Source of the DNA: Prasinococcaceae sp. CCMP 1430
Taxonomy: Eukaryota; Prasinodermophyta; Palmophyllophyceae; Prasinococcales; Prasinococcaceae
Direction of reading: 5' to 3'
Assembly (NCBI GenBank): GCA_013416795.1
Contig: RQSC01000020.1
Span: forward strand, 232,714 to 261,401
Length of the DNA: 28,688 nt
Below are positions 16,960 through 24,787 of the stretch, in pieces. Position numbers and translations under genes: made by a program. Numbering within the stretch: the stretch's first letter is position 1; each line of letters starts with the position of its first letter. The notes beneath the pieces are model-generated. The model saw only the letters and a program-made list of their open reading frames with translations, was not told the DNA's origin and did not search any database.

Positions 16960-18258
16960 TTAGAGGCCGCTCCCGGCGACCGCACAGCCCTCCGCACCGA
17001 CGTCGAACTCGCCGACAAAGTCCAAGCGTCGCCTCAGCGCGCTGACGGTGCCCTGGCAGCGTTCGTCGCCTGCGTCACAGCGCTCCTGCAGCATGCCGCT
17101 CAGCATTGCTTTGGCCGCTCGCATGAAGGCGCTCTCGTCGTATTCGCCGGCCTCGCCCTCGGGCAGCGACGCACGGACGAGATCGTCGGCCATCGTGAGC
17201 ACGAAGGTGGCGCCTGTCGCGTCAACCTTCTCGCCACTGTCCTCGAAGGCTCCGTGTTCACCCATCGCGGCGTTAAGCGGCGCGAGGGAGGTCCAGGGCA
17301 GAGCTTCCACGCCCGTGACCAGGGCGACACCCTCCGGGCACTTCCTCAGAAAGTCCACGAAGCGCCGCTGCAGATCCCCCGCTGTGTGCACGAGCGAGGC
17401 GTCAATGAGCAGCTGGCAGCCCCCACAGTCCGTCCGGAAAGTGGAGAGCAGCGCAGCCTCCGCCTCGGCGGCGGACCCCCCCCTCACCGTCAGCAGCAGC
17501 GCTGCCGCCTTGCGGGCGGCGAACTGCGTGCTGTCGGCCGCGCGCCCGGCAGCGCCTTGCCGAACCGCGAAGGCGAGGTCATCCGTCCAGTCGGCCCAGC
17601 GTTCGTGCGGGCTGCAGCGCCGCAGTGCGTCGGCATCTACGTACGCCCTGCATCGCGCGCGTTGTGCCCCCGCGCCGCCTGCCGCATCCCTTCCGAGGAG
17701 GACCACGAGCGCGGACGGCATCTGCAGCACGAGCACGACCGCTGCAAACGCAGCAAACAGGACGGTCAGAAGCGAGGCCACTCGCAGCCGAAAACCGCCT
17801 CCGCGAGCTGGTTTGTCCTGCGCCTCGCGGCGTGCCTTCGACGCGCCATCAGTAACCTTTCCTAAGGCACCGTCAGCAGCTTTGGACGCGTTCGCGAGCT
17901 TCTGTGGCATCGCCCGCCTCCTCGCTCGCACGGCGCGTGCGGGGGAGGTGGTCCGTCGCGGAGGGTTCGCTGGTGATGCGCCCTCGCCGTCGGAGGATCC
18001 CGCAGTCGCCGCCTCCCCGTCGCGATCACCAGTCGAAGTGGTGCTGTCCGAGCTGTGCGCATCGTGCGCCGCCGCTCGTCCCGCTCGTCCCGCAGGCGAT
18101 CCCCCACAGCGCCGCCGCCGTTCCACCCCCTCCTCCTCCTCCTGCTGTTGCACCCGCCGCTGCGCACTGCCTCGTGTGCGTCGGCTGCGCGGGCTGGCTG
18201 GCGCCTGGTCGTCCTCACCGCCCCCGTCCGCGCCCCCGCGGCGCCTGCGCGGCGGCAT
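16960..18258 (-). CDS. Type II membrane protein with LAP1/LULL1-like lumenal domain (tentative torsin cofactor)
   Basis: A single exon of 432 residues from ATG at 18258. The first in-frame ATG was chosen because only non-ATG codons lie upstream. Residues 1-155 are basic, Ser/Arg/Glu-rich and disordered, with nuclear-localisation-like clusters (PPRRRR, RRRR). A strong membrane helix spans about 160-189. The remaining 240 residues, on the far side, look like an alpha/beta AAA+-like fold without a working Walker A: AALLLTV, CQLLIDASL, GVALVTGVEALPW and ATFVLTM as alternating strands, plus paired cysteines near the C-terminus (ERCDAGDERC). This order (basic nuclear or cytosolic tail, one helix, nucleotide-free AAA-like lumenal domain) is that of LAP1 and LULL1, which activate torsin ATPases in the nuclear envelope and ER. 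The similarity is structural and motif-level only; a plain hypothetical membrane protein is the alternative. Confidence 0.5.
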   Translation of the reverse strand: MPPRRRRGGADGGGEDDQAPASPRSRRTRGSAQRRVQQQEEEEGVERRRRCGGSPAGRAGRAAAHDAHSSDSTTSTGDRDGEAATAGSSDGEGASPANPPRRTTSPARAVRARRRAMPQKLANASKAADGALGKVTDGASKARREAQDKPARGGGFRLRVASLLTVLFAAFAAVVLVLQMPSALVVLLGRDAAGGAGAQRARCRAYVDADALRRCSPHERWADWTDDLAFAVRQGAAGRAADSTQFAARKAAALLLTVRGGSAAEAEAALLSTFRTDCGGCQLLIDASLVHTAGDLQRRFVDFLRKCPEGVALVTGVEALPWTSLAPLNAAMGEHGAFEDSGEKVDATGATFVLTMADDLVRASLPEGEAGEYDESAFMRAAKAMLSGMLQERCDAGDERCQGTVSALRRRLDFVGEFDVGAEGCAVAGSGL

Positions 18259-18673
18259 CGCGCTTGGCACGATGGCGGGAAGGCGGGCGTTGCGCCGCTG
18301 TGCCACGGCGCTGTGGCACGCGAGAGCGCGGCTGGTACCCGAGCAGGCCGCGTCAGCGCACGTGACACGCACCTGCCGAGGACAGGTTTCGGCGCGCGGT
18401 GCGTCCCTGTCGAAATTGTCGCAGCTGAAGTACTGTAAACCCTGTCGAAATACTCACGACCGAAAATAGCTGCTCTTCTGGGCAAAAGTTGGCGTTGCGC
18501 CGCCGCGCCCTACGCTGAACGCGCACGCACACGCTGCAGGAGCCCCCGCCCCCTCCCCCACCAACACACACAACCCCCACACACCCGCCGCTCTCCACCT
18601 CGAGCGGCGCATGGCCGCCCATCTCGTGTAATTACTCGCGTGGTTACAACATGCACCTGTGGCGCAGGGCCGC
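18259..18673. other. Intergenic region upstream of the LAP1-like gene and downstream of LSM2
   Basis: Both flanking genes are on the minus strand, so this holds the LAP1-like promoter's far end only if that gene's leader is short, and the 3' end of LSM2. A moderately AT-rich stretch lies at about 18405-18490, and a CA/CCCC-rich simple-sequence tract at about 18540-18592. No coding sequence is supported on either strand. Confidence 0.4.
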
Positions 18674-18927
18674 TCACTGGTTGCCGCGCGCCTCTCGCCT
18701 CGTCGCGTCGTGCAGCACCTCTGTGTCGACAGCGCCCTTGGGCAGGTGCACGTAGCGCACCACCGAGCCGCGGATGAAGCAGGAGCGCACGGACAGCAGG
18801 TGCGGGTGCTTGCGCTCGTCGACCACCTTGATGTCGTGCAGCTTCACGTTGAGGTACTGGTCCACTGAATGCAGCGTGCCCTTGAGCGCGAGGTCATTCT
18901 TGAGCTCGACGACCACCTCCTTGCCGA
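18674..18927 (-). CDS. LSM2: U6 snRNA-associated Sm-like protein LSm2, last exon
   Basis: The exon runs from a CAG acceptor (exon begins at 18927, phase 1) to TGA at 18674. It encodes GKEVVVELKNDL, GTLHSVDQYLN (Sm1), then LLSVRSCFIRGSVVRY (Sm2), matching LSm2 over nearly its full length, including the characteristic HSVDQYLN and IRGSVVRYV. LSm2 is a ring subunit of LSm2-8 (nuclear U6 snRNA, splicing) and LSm1-7 (cytoplasmic decapping). The conserved first dozen residues (beginning MLFYSFF in other eukaryotes) must come from an upstream exon. I could not find that exon between 18928 and the gap at 19487, so it lies further away or was lost. The C-terminal DATRREARGNQ is a normal short tail. 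Confidence 0.92.
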
Positions 18928-19302
18928 CTGCGGCGGCGGCGGCGGTGCGCGCGGGTCAGCGCGGCGGCGGCGGCGAGCTCGCGCGGGCGCGCGCGTCTGG
19001 CCCCGCGCCGCGCCTCCGCCACCCCCGGCGCGCACGCAAACACACGGCCATGAAAACCAAGGACTTTTCCCATGCACACACGCACAATGGGTGCGGTTTA
19101 GGTTTCTCATTGGTTGGGGTTTCGCACGCGGCGCGTTCAGGCACCAGCAGGCACCCCATTCGGTCGGCCGGGCTGGGTGGAGAGACTTTTCTGGGGAGCG
19201 GAGAGTTTTTAGCGAGAATTCGATCGACGCCCAGATGGACTTGCTGCGTGCGCGCGCGCCCCTGCGGCGACCGCCGGTTTGGCAGTCGGATGTTTGGCTG
19301 GA

Positions 19303-19319
19303 CCCTGATCGGATCAGGG
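19303..19319. repeat. Perfect 17-bp palindrome
   Basis: CCCTGATC and GATCAGGG flank a single central G. It overlaps a GGGTTAC element at 19317-19323 and lies about 190 bases before the BRM-like start codon. It could be a protein-binding site; nothing else supports a function. Confidence 0.4.
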
Positions 19320-19486
19320 TTACAGTGGGTTATTAGGTCGCGGCGCGGCCGGCGCCAACGAGAGGGTGGTGATCAAACCGGGTGCGCGCACGAGAGAAAG
19401 AGCGAGAGCGGCGCCGGCGCCTGCCCGCCCACACCGCGCGGGGTGCGCGCGCGGAGGAGAGGGGGAAGGGGCGGCGCCGGCCGCGG

Positions 19487-19487
19487 N
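19487..19487. other. Single n: likely contig join or ambiguous base
   Basis: The n lies in GC-rich sequence just before the BRM-like start codon. The frame is open on both sides, but upstream residues are Arg-rich low complexity, so it cannot be told whether N-terminal coding sequence of the remodeller is missing here. Confidence 0.5.
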
Positions 19488-19504
19488 CAGCGGCGAGGCG
19501 CGAG

Positions 19505-22429
19505 ATGCTCGCGCTCGCAGGGCTCCTCCCGGCGGTGAGCAGCGGCGGCGGCGGCGGCGGTCGCGGTGGCGCTGCCAGCGCGGGCGTGGTCACTGGCCCC
19601 CGCGGTACGGCGCGTCCCTGCGGCGGCGCGGAGGAGGTGCTCCGCGCGCGCGCCTCCGCGCGGGGCGGCAGACTGCGCGCTTTGCAAGCGCGCGTGCGCT
19701 TCGAAGTGCAGGCAGAGGACCACCTCTTCGCGTCTGCCAAGTCTGCGCCCAACCGGCTGGTCGAGTGGCGCTCCCACGCGCTGTCGGACGGCGGCGCCCA
19801 GCGGTGCCGCAACGCCAGGGGCAAGGATGCTGTGCGGCGCGCCCACGAGTCAGGCCCTGCCGGCGAGCGAATCGTGTGGGCGACGCCCGAGGAGCGCGCG
19901 GCTGCCGTGCTTGCGTCCGCGGAGCGCGACCTCGCATTCTGCGCACGGGAGGGCGCGCAGCGCGCACGCGAGTTTGGTGCGCTGCAGCAGGCGCTGGCCG
20001 CCGCACGCGAGGACAAAATTCGTCGCAGGCACGCATTTCTGAGCGAGGTTCTCCTCCGCCAGCGCCAGCTGGAGGAGGCCAGCTTCCGTGCGGCGCGGAT
20101 GCAACGCGCCCGCAATGAAGGCGTGCTCAAGTGGCACTCGAGTGTACTGAATCGCAAGGGCCGCGCCGAACGCGCACGCATCCAGGCGCTCAAGGCTGAT
20201 GACTATGAGTCGTACCTGGAGCTCATCAAGGATGCCAAGAACGACAAGCTCAAGGAGCTGATCGCCAAGACGGACGAGGTTCTGCTGCAGCTTGGGGACA
20301 TGGTCGAGAGGCAGCGCCGCGTGGCGAGCGACGCCGGTGACGCCCACGAGGACGCGGTGCCGGGTGTGGACGCCGATGGCGCCAAGGGCAAGGAGCTCTC
20401 GGGAATTCGTAAGTACGAGGCCGCCGTGCACGCCGTCACCGAGGAGATCGACGAACAACCCGCCATGCTCGATGGCGGCAAGCTGCGCGAGTACCAGATG
20501 AAGGGCCTTAAGTGGATGGTGAGCCTGTACAACAATAGCATGAGCGGGATCCTCGCAGACGAAATGGGGCTGGGCAAGACCATCCAGGCCATCTCCCTTC
20601 TCGCCTATCTGATGGAGTCCAAGGGCATTCATGGCCCGCACATGATCATCGCACCCAAAGCTGTGTGCCCCAACTGGCGCAACGAGATGGAGCGCTGGCT
20701 GCCAGACGTCGAGTGCGTCCTGTACGATGGCACGGGCCCTGAGCGCAGGGTGCTGCGAGAAGACGTCGTGCTGCCGGGGAAGTTCACCGTGCTCATCACG
20801 CACTACGACCTGGTGATGCGGGACAAAGCGACGCTCACCAAGCCAAAGTGGCAGTACCTCATCATCGACGAGGGCCACCGCCTGAAGAATCATGAGTGCA
20901 CGCTCGCGCGCACGCTTGGGCAGCACTACAGTTCGCGGCAGCGTCTGCTGCTCACAGGCACGCCCATTCAGAACAACCTGAACGAGCTGTGGAGCCTGCT
21001 TAACTTCATTCTGCCACATGTCTTCAAGAGTTCGGGTACCTTCGACGAGTGGTTTGGCACAATCGGCGAGACTACCGCCGCCGCGGGCGACGTCAACGTG
21101 CAGGAAGAAGAGGAGCTACTCATCATCCAGCGACTGCACCAGGTCATCCGGCCGTTCATCCTGCGCCGCAAGAAGTCGGAGGTTGCCAAGGAGCTTCCCG
21201 CTAAGGAGCAGGTGGTGTTGAAGTGCGACATGAGCGCGTGGCAGAAGCACTACTACAAGCAGATCGCGGAGAGCGCCAGCGTAGGAGGTGCGGCAGGGCG
21301 CACGCGCGCTCTACAAAACAGCGCGATGCAGCTGCGCAAGTGTTGCAACCATCCCTATCTCTTCCTGGACGACTACGTGCCCACCGATCCTGAGGAACTT
21401 GTGCGCGCGGCGGGCAAGTTCGAGCTGCTGGACCACCTTTTGCCCAAGATGCGCGCCAGCGGCCACCGTGTGCTGCTCTTTTCGCAAATGACCAAGGTGA
21501 TAGACCTCCTGCAGACGTACCTCGAGGACTGCGGCTACATGTACATGCGGCTGGACGGCGCGACCAAGACAACGGATCGCGACGCGATGATCAAGGACTT
21601 CAACGCACCGAATAGCCCGTACTTCATCTTTCTGCTTTCGACACGCGCGGGTGGGCTCGGCCTCAACCTACAGACAGCCGACACCGTTGTGATGTTTGAT
21701 TCGGATTGGAACCCACAGATGGATGCACAGGCGGAGGACCGCGCGCACCGCATCGGGCAAAAGGGGCAGGTGCGCGTCTTCGTGCTGGTGAGCGTGGGAA
21801 CCATCGAGGAGGATATTCAGAAACGCGCGCAGAGCAAGCGCGGCATTGATCAGAAGGTCATCCAGGCGGGCATGTTCAACAATCAGTCCACTGCCGACGA
21901 GCGCAGGGAGATGCTTTCTGAAGCGATGACCAAAGGCTGGAGCGACATCGGCCGCGAAATTCCCTCGCTGACCGAGATCAACCAGCTGGCCGCGCGCAGC
22001 GATGAGGAGTACGACATGTTCGAGAAGATGGATGCCGAGCGCCTCGCGCACGCAGACGCCAAGAAGAGGCCGCGTCTCATCGCCGAGGAGGAGCTGCCCG
22101 ATTGGGTGACGGCCGCTGACGAGCCCGAGGAGGAGGAGCCCGAGGAGGTAATCATCAATGGCGCCGGCAAGAGCGTGCGCAAGCGCAAGGAAGTCGTGTA
22201 CAGGGAAGTGCTTACCGACAGGCAATTCGACATGCTCGTCGACGCGGACCCTGAGGACGGTGACGTGGAGGAGCGCTTGCGTGAGTTCACGAAGGCCAAG
22301 ATCGAGAAGGACAAGGCCAGGGAGCAGCGCAGAAAGAGCGCGCCTGCGCAGGCAGGCGGCGGGGCGGGCGGCGGCGGAGGCAGCGGCCGCGGCGCAAACA
22401 AGCGGCGCCGGACAATGTACAACAGCTGA
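19505..22429 (+). CDS. SWI/SNF chromatin-remodelling ATPase, BRM/STH1 type, without bromodomain
   Basis: A single-exon frame of 974 residues encodes the catalytic ATPase of a SWI/SNF-type complex, which slides or evicts nucleosomes in the nucleus. In order: a Gly/Ala-rich start; an HSA domain at about residues 165-250 (basic RQRQLEE through WHSSVLNRKGRAERARIQALKADD) that docks actin-related proteins; a post-HSA helix (YLELIKDAKNDKLKELIAKTDE); then the Snf2 core, with DEMGLGKT (motif I), DEGHRLKN (II), LTGTPIQNNL (III), STRAGGLGLNLQ (V) and the AHRIGQ box (VI). A SnAC region follows (DEEYDMFEKMDAER, then RLIAEEELPDWV). The protein ends in a Gly-rich basic tail; no bromodomain or AT-hook is seen after SnAC. 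It is shorter than animal and yeast homologues, lacking an obvious QLQ domain. The 5' end may be incomplete because of the n at 19487. It converges with the MED17-like gene, only 90 bases apart. Confidence 0.93.
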   Translation: MLALAGLLPAVSSGGGGGGRGGAASAGVVTGPRGTARPCGGAEEVLRARASARGGRLRALQARVRFEVQAEDHLFASAKSAPNRLVEWRSHALSDGGAQRCRNARGKDAVRRAHESGPAGERIVWATPEERAAAVLASAERDLAFCAREGAQRAREFGALQQALAAAREDKIRRRHAFLSEVLLRQRQLEEASFRAARMQRARNEGVLKWHSSVLNRKGRAERARIQALKADDYESYLELIKDAKNDKLKELIAKTDEVLLQLGDMVERQRRVASDAGDAHEDAVPGVDADGAKGKELSGIRKYEAAVHAVTEEIDEQPAMLDGGKLREYQMKGLKWMVSLYNNSMSGILADEMGLGKTIQAISLLAYLMESKGIHGPHMIIAPKAVCPNWRNEMERWLPDVECVLYDGTGPERRVLREDVVLPGKFTVLITHYDLVMRDKATLTKPKWQYLIIDEGHRLKNHECTLARTLGQHYSSRQRLLLTGTPIQNNLNELWSLLNFILPHVFKSSGTFDEWFGTIGETTAAAGDVNVQEEEELLIIQRLHQVIRPFILRRKKSEVAKELPAKEQVVLKCDMSAWQKHYYKQIAESASVGGAAGRTRALQNSAMQLRKCCNHPYLFLDDYVPTDPEELVRAAGKFELLDHLLPKMRASGHRVLLFSQMTKVIDLLQTYLEDCGYMYMRLDGATKTTDRDAMIKDFNAPNSPYFIFLLSTRAGGLGLNLQTADTVVMFDSDWNPQMDAQAEDRAHRIGQKGQVRVFVLVSVGTIEEDIQKRAQSKRGIDQKVIQAGMFNNQSTADERREMLSEAMTKGWSDIGREIPSLTEINQLAARSDEEYDMFEKMDAERLAHADAKKRPRLIAEEELPDWVTAADEPEEEEPEEVIINGAGKSVRKRKEVVYREVLTDRQFDMLVDADPEDGDVEERLREFTKAKIEKDKAREQRRKSAPAQAGGGAGGGGGSGRGANKRRRTMYNS

Positions 22430-22519
22430 TAGGCGGGCCTCGCACTCCGTGTGCGCGACAGCGCATGAAGATGAACGAACCCGCCGTATTCATGACATGG
22501 TCTGTATACAGCCTTACGT

Positions 22520-24478
22520 TTAGACAGCGATCCGCGCCAGCAGGTGGACGATTCGCTCCAGCGACGTCCTGCCGGGGACGCCGTCAGTCGTCAGGTGACG
22601 AACCGCCGCGACCGCATCGGTGCTTCCCAGCCAGGCATTTAGGATGTTGCTTGCCGCGGTGTCGCGATGCTGCGTGTCGCCCGTGTCGTCGACGCTGCAC
22701 CTCGCAACGCTCCACTGTGTGCGGCCGCCACTGCCGGTCCCGTCCATTGCCACCGCCGCTGCATCACCCGATGGTAGGACGACCCTCACGCCATGGCCGG
22801 ACTGCATTCTTGCGTCGAAGCCAAACGCGAGAAGGAGCGAATGCAGCGCCTGCACCGAAAGCTGCGAGATGATGGTGCTGCCGAGGGCACCCAGCTGCGC
22901 GAGAGGCACCACCGAACCCTCCACGTAGATGCTAGGGTGCGAGATCACCAGAGTGCTCGCTGCTGCAGCGTCGCAGCCGCGTGCGCCCACGCTCAGGCGG
23001 TACGCCGCCGAAGCCCCGCCCACTGCCGACCGCAGCCGCTGCAGCTTGAGGAAGTCTGACGGCTGCACGGCCGCTTCGAGCGTGCTGAGCGTCTCAACGA
23101 CGAGCGATCTTTGCAGCAGCCGCGACCGCACTGGTTCGAGCAACGCCGGCATCGGCACCACGCGGCGGCCAATGGCCCCACGAGGGCAGCGGGAACACCA
23201 ATCCATGTAAGCCGACTCGAGCAGAAGCTGCGAAATCGCGCTGTACCTCGCCCCGACTCCTCCCCCTCGCTCGCAAGTGCGCTCCTCCGCGCGATGATCC
23301 ACGCCCGCGCTCACGCCCTCCACGCCGCTGCAAGAGCGCAGTCCAGCCTTCAGTCCTATCCGCTGCGACAGGAGGATCTCGAACGAATCGCTGGCGGCAG
23401 TGACCACCCACGAGCCGCCGTTGCCATCGCCCGGCAAGCCTTCACCCACAGCGTTCGCAGGGCGCAGGGCTTCTGTCTGCAGCGCCTGGAAGAGCTCCCT
23501 TTGCATGAGCGCGTGCTGCATCTCCAGGAGCCTTTGATGCAGCGCGTCGGCGTCATCTGCTCCGGGTACCTCTCCGCAGGTCGCAGGGCCAGCGGTCGCA
23601 CCAGCCCCAGATGCTGGCGCATCGCCATCGCCGACGACAGTGTCCTTGCTAACTACTTCTACTTGAAGCCGTAGCAGTGAGTCGCTCGACTGGCCACTTT
23701 GGAGGCGGGCCTCGACTCTGACTGTCCCCTCTGCTGCGCCGTTGGGCGTCGGCTCGCCCCTAGCACCGGCGCCTGCCTCGGCTCCCTCCGTGCGCACGAG
23801 CACAGCGCCCACGTGCAATTTGCCATCAGGCCTTGGGACCGCCCTTCGATGATCCAGATCGACGACGAAGCCCGAGGGCGTGCGTCTGACCTTCCACTGC
23901 GAGGTGAGTCTGCCAAGCGTGGCGTACATGCGGGATTCGTTCGCTGACCTCTTGCGAATCCCAGCGGCGCCTGCGCGCAGCACGCCGGCGCACGCACGGC
24001 AGCTGTCGCCCCGTTGCTGTGCCCAGAGCGTCGAGTCTCGCAGCGCCTCATCAGCGGACTGCAGCGGCTGGATTAGCGACGTCGCTGACAGTTCGTGCCC
24101 ACCCTCCAAGCACTTGAGGAAGTCGCAGATGAGATCGAGTTCGGCGCCAGCGAGCTGCAGCTGCTGCATGATCTGTGCCGTGACATCCTGCTTGCGCTCG
24201 GCCTCTTCGACAGCACGCGCCGCCTCAGACGCAGCTCCCGCAGCATTTTCCCCCACGGTCGCACCCTCGTCGCCTGAAGCGACCGGCGCGACGGTCTCCT
24301 CTAGCGCCCCATCCGCGTGGCTGCCCTCCGGCCCTGCTTCGCCTGCGACCTCGTCGGCAAACCACGCTGTGCGCTCGACCTGCCCGACGAAGAGCTCCTC
24401 GGGCGACGGTGGCAGCGCAAACGTCTCCTCGCCCGACGGCGCGACGTGCGCTACGCGGCGCGTGCGCACGGGAAGCAT
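22520..24478 (-). CDS. MED17: Mediator head subunit MED17-like protein
   Basis: A single-exon frame of 652 residues from ATG at 24478 to TAA at 22520-22522. In-frame codons upstream contain no other ATG. The diagnostic part lies at about residues 130-270: helices DVTAQIMQQLQLAGAELDLI and FLKCLEGGHEL, a run of small residues leading to ACAGVLRAGA, and ESRMYATLGRLTSQWKVRRT followed by GFVVDLDHR. This matches the order in plant MED17 (early helix, then an ARFYGALIRLQRNWKV-type segment, then f-x-vDL). The second half has helices ALHQRLLEMQHALMQRELFQAL and VRSRLLQRSLVVETLS, also expected for MED17. MED17 is the architectural centre of the Mediator head, linking activators to RNA polymerase II. Overall identity looks low, so the name is probable, not certain. 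It is divergent from PPWD1. Confidence 0.6.
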   Translation of the reverse strand: MLPVRTRRVAHVAPSGEETFALPPSPEELFVGQVERTAWFADEVAGEAGPEGSHADGALEETVAPVASGDEGATVGENAAGAASEAARAVEEAERKQDVTAQIMQQLQLAGAELDLICDFLKCLEGGHELSATSLIQPLQSADEALRDSTLWAQQRGDSCRACAGVLRAGAAGIRKRSANESRMYATLGRLTSQWKVRRTPSGFVVDLDHRRAVPRPDGKLHVGAVLVRTEGAEAGAGARGEPTPNGAAEGTVRVEARLQSGQSSDSLLRLQVEVVSKDTVVGDGDAPASGAGATAGPATCGEVPGADDADALHQRLLEMQHALMQRELFQALQTEALRPANAVGEGLPGDGNGGSWVVTAASDSFEILLSQRIGLKAGLRSCSGVEGVSAGVDHRAEERTCERGGGVGARYSAISQLLLESAYMDWCSRCPRGAIGRRVVPMPALLEPVRSRLLQRSLVVETLSTLEAAVQPSDFLKLQRLRSAVGGASAAYRLSVGARGCDAAAASTLVISHPSIYVEGSVVPLAQLGALGSTIISQLSVQALHSLLLAFGFDARMQSGHGVRVVLPSGDAAAVAMDGTGSGGRTQWSVARCSVDDTGDTQHRDTAASNILNAWLGSTDAVAAVRHLTTDGVPGRTSLERIVHLLARIAV

Positions 24479-24787
24479 CCCCTGGACGCCTGCACGCTTC
24501 CCCTGCACCCACCCCACCAGCGCGCCTCGTGCGCGCTCTGGCGCGCCCCGACCGACCGGCACGGCGCACACGTCTTTTCGCACCAAAAAAGAAAAAATAA
24601 AAGAAAAAGAAACCTACTTCCCCAACAGCGCGGCGCTCCATGCCACTGAGCGCGCAGGCGGCGGTGCGCGGAGTGGCCTCGCCGCCCAGGACCGCCCCCC
24701 CTCTCCCCTGAACCCCACGCCACGCCTCCAACACAGCGCCGCTTTTGCCCGCCATCGCCTCCGCCTGTCCTCGTGTCTTTGGCGGCA
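24479..24787. promoter_or_regulatory. Divergent promoter region of the MED17-like and PPWD1 genes
   Basis: This 309-base region separates two start codons on opposite strands and should hold both promoters. Its distinctive element is an A-rich tract at about 24582-24613 (AAAAAAGAAAAAATAAAAGAA), which stands out in GC-rich DNA and is a plausible nucleosome-depleted core. No TATA box or initiator could be assigned with confidence. Confidence 0.45.

Larger units (their letters stand above)
18928..19504. other. LSM2 upstream intron/promoter region, gap and BRM leader
   Basis: The part next to LSM2 is a GCG/CGC-rich tract (about 18931-18975) ending in the acceptor of the LSM2 exon, so it is probably intronic. 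About 19080-19360 is less GC-rich and holds TTTAGGTTT (19097-19105), a perfect palindrome (19303-19319) and GGGTTAC (19317-19323). An n at 19487 lies 18 bases before the BRM-like start codon. No coding sequence was identified. Confidence 0.45.

Noticed and set aside
15342-17018. Long minus-strand frame of 558 residues
   Set aside because: It crosses the n at 15739, is Arg/Ala/Pro-rich without domains, and is antisense to the spliced small gene.
17048-18469. Plus-strand frame of 473 residues
   Set aside because: It is antisense to the membrane-protein gene, Ser/Ala/Arg-rich and without recognisable motifs.
19382-19504. Upstream extension of the BRM-like protein
   Set aside because: It crosses the n at 19487 and is Arg/Glu low complexity; the ATG at 19505 is a safer start, although the true N-terminus may be lost.
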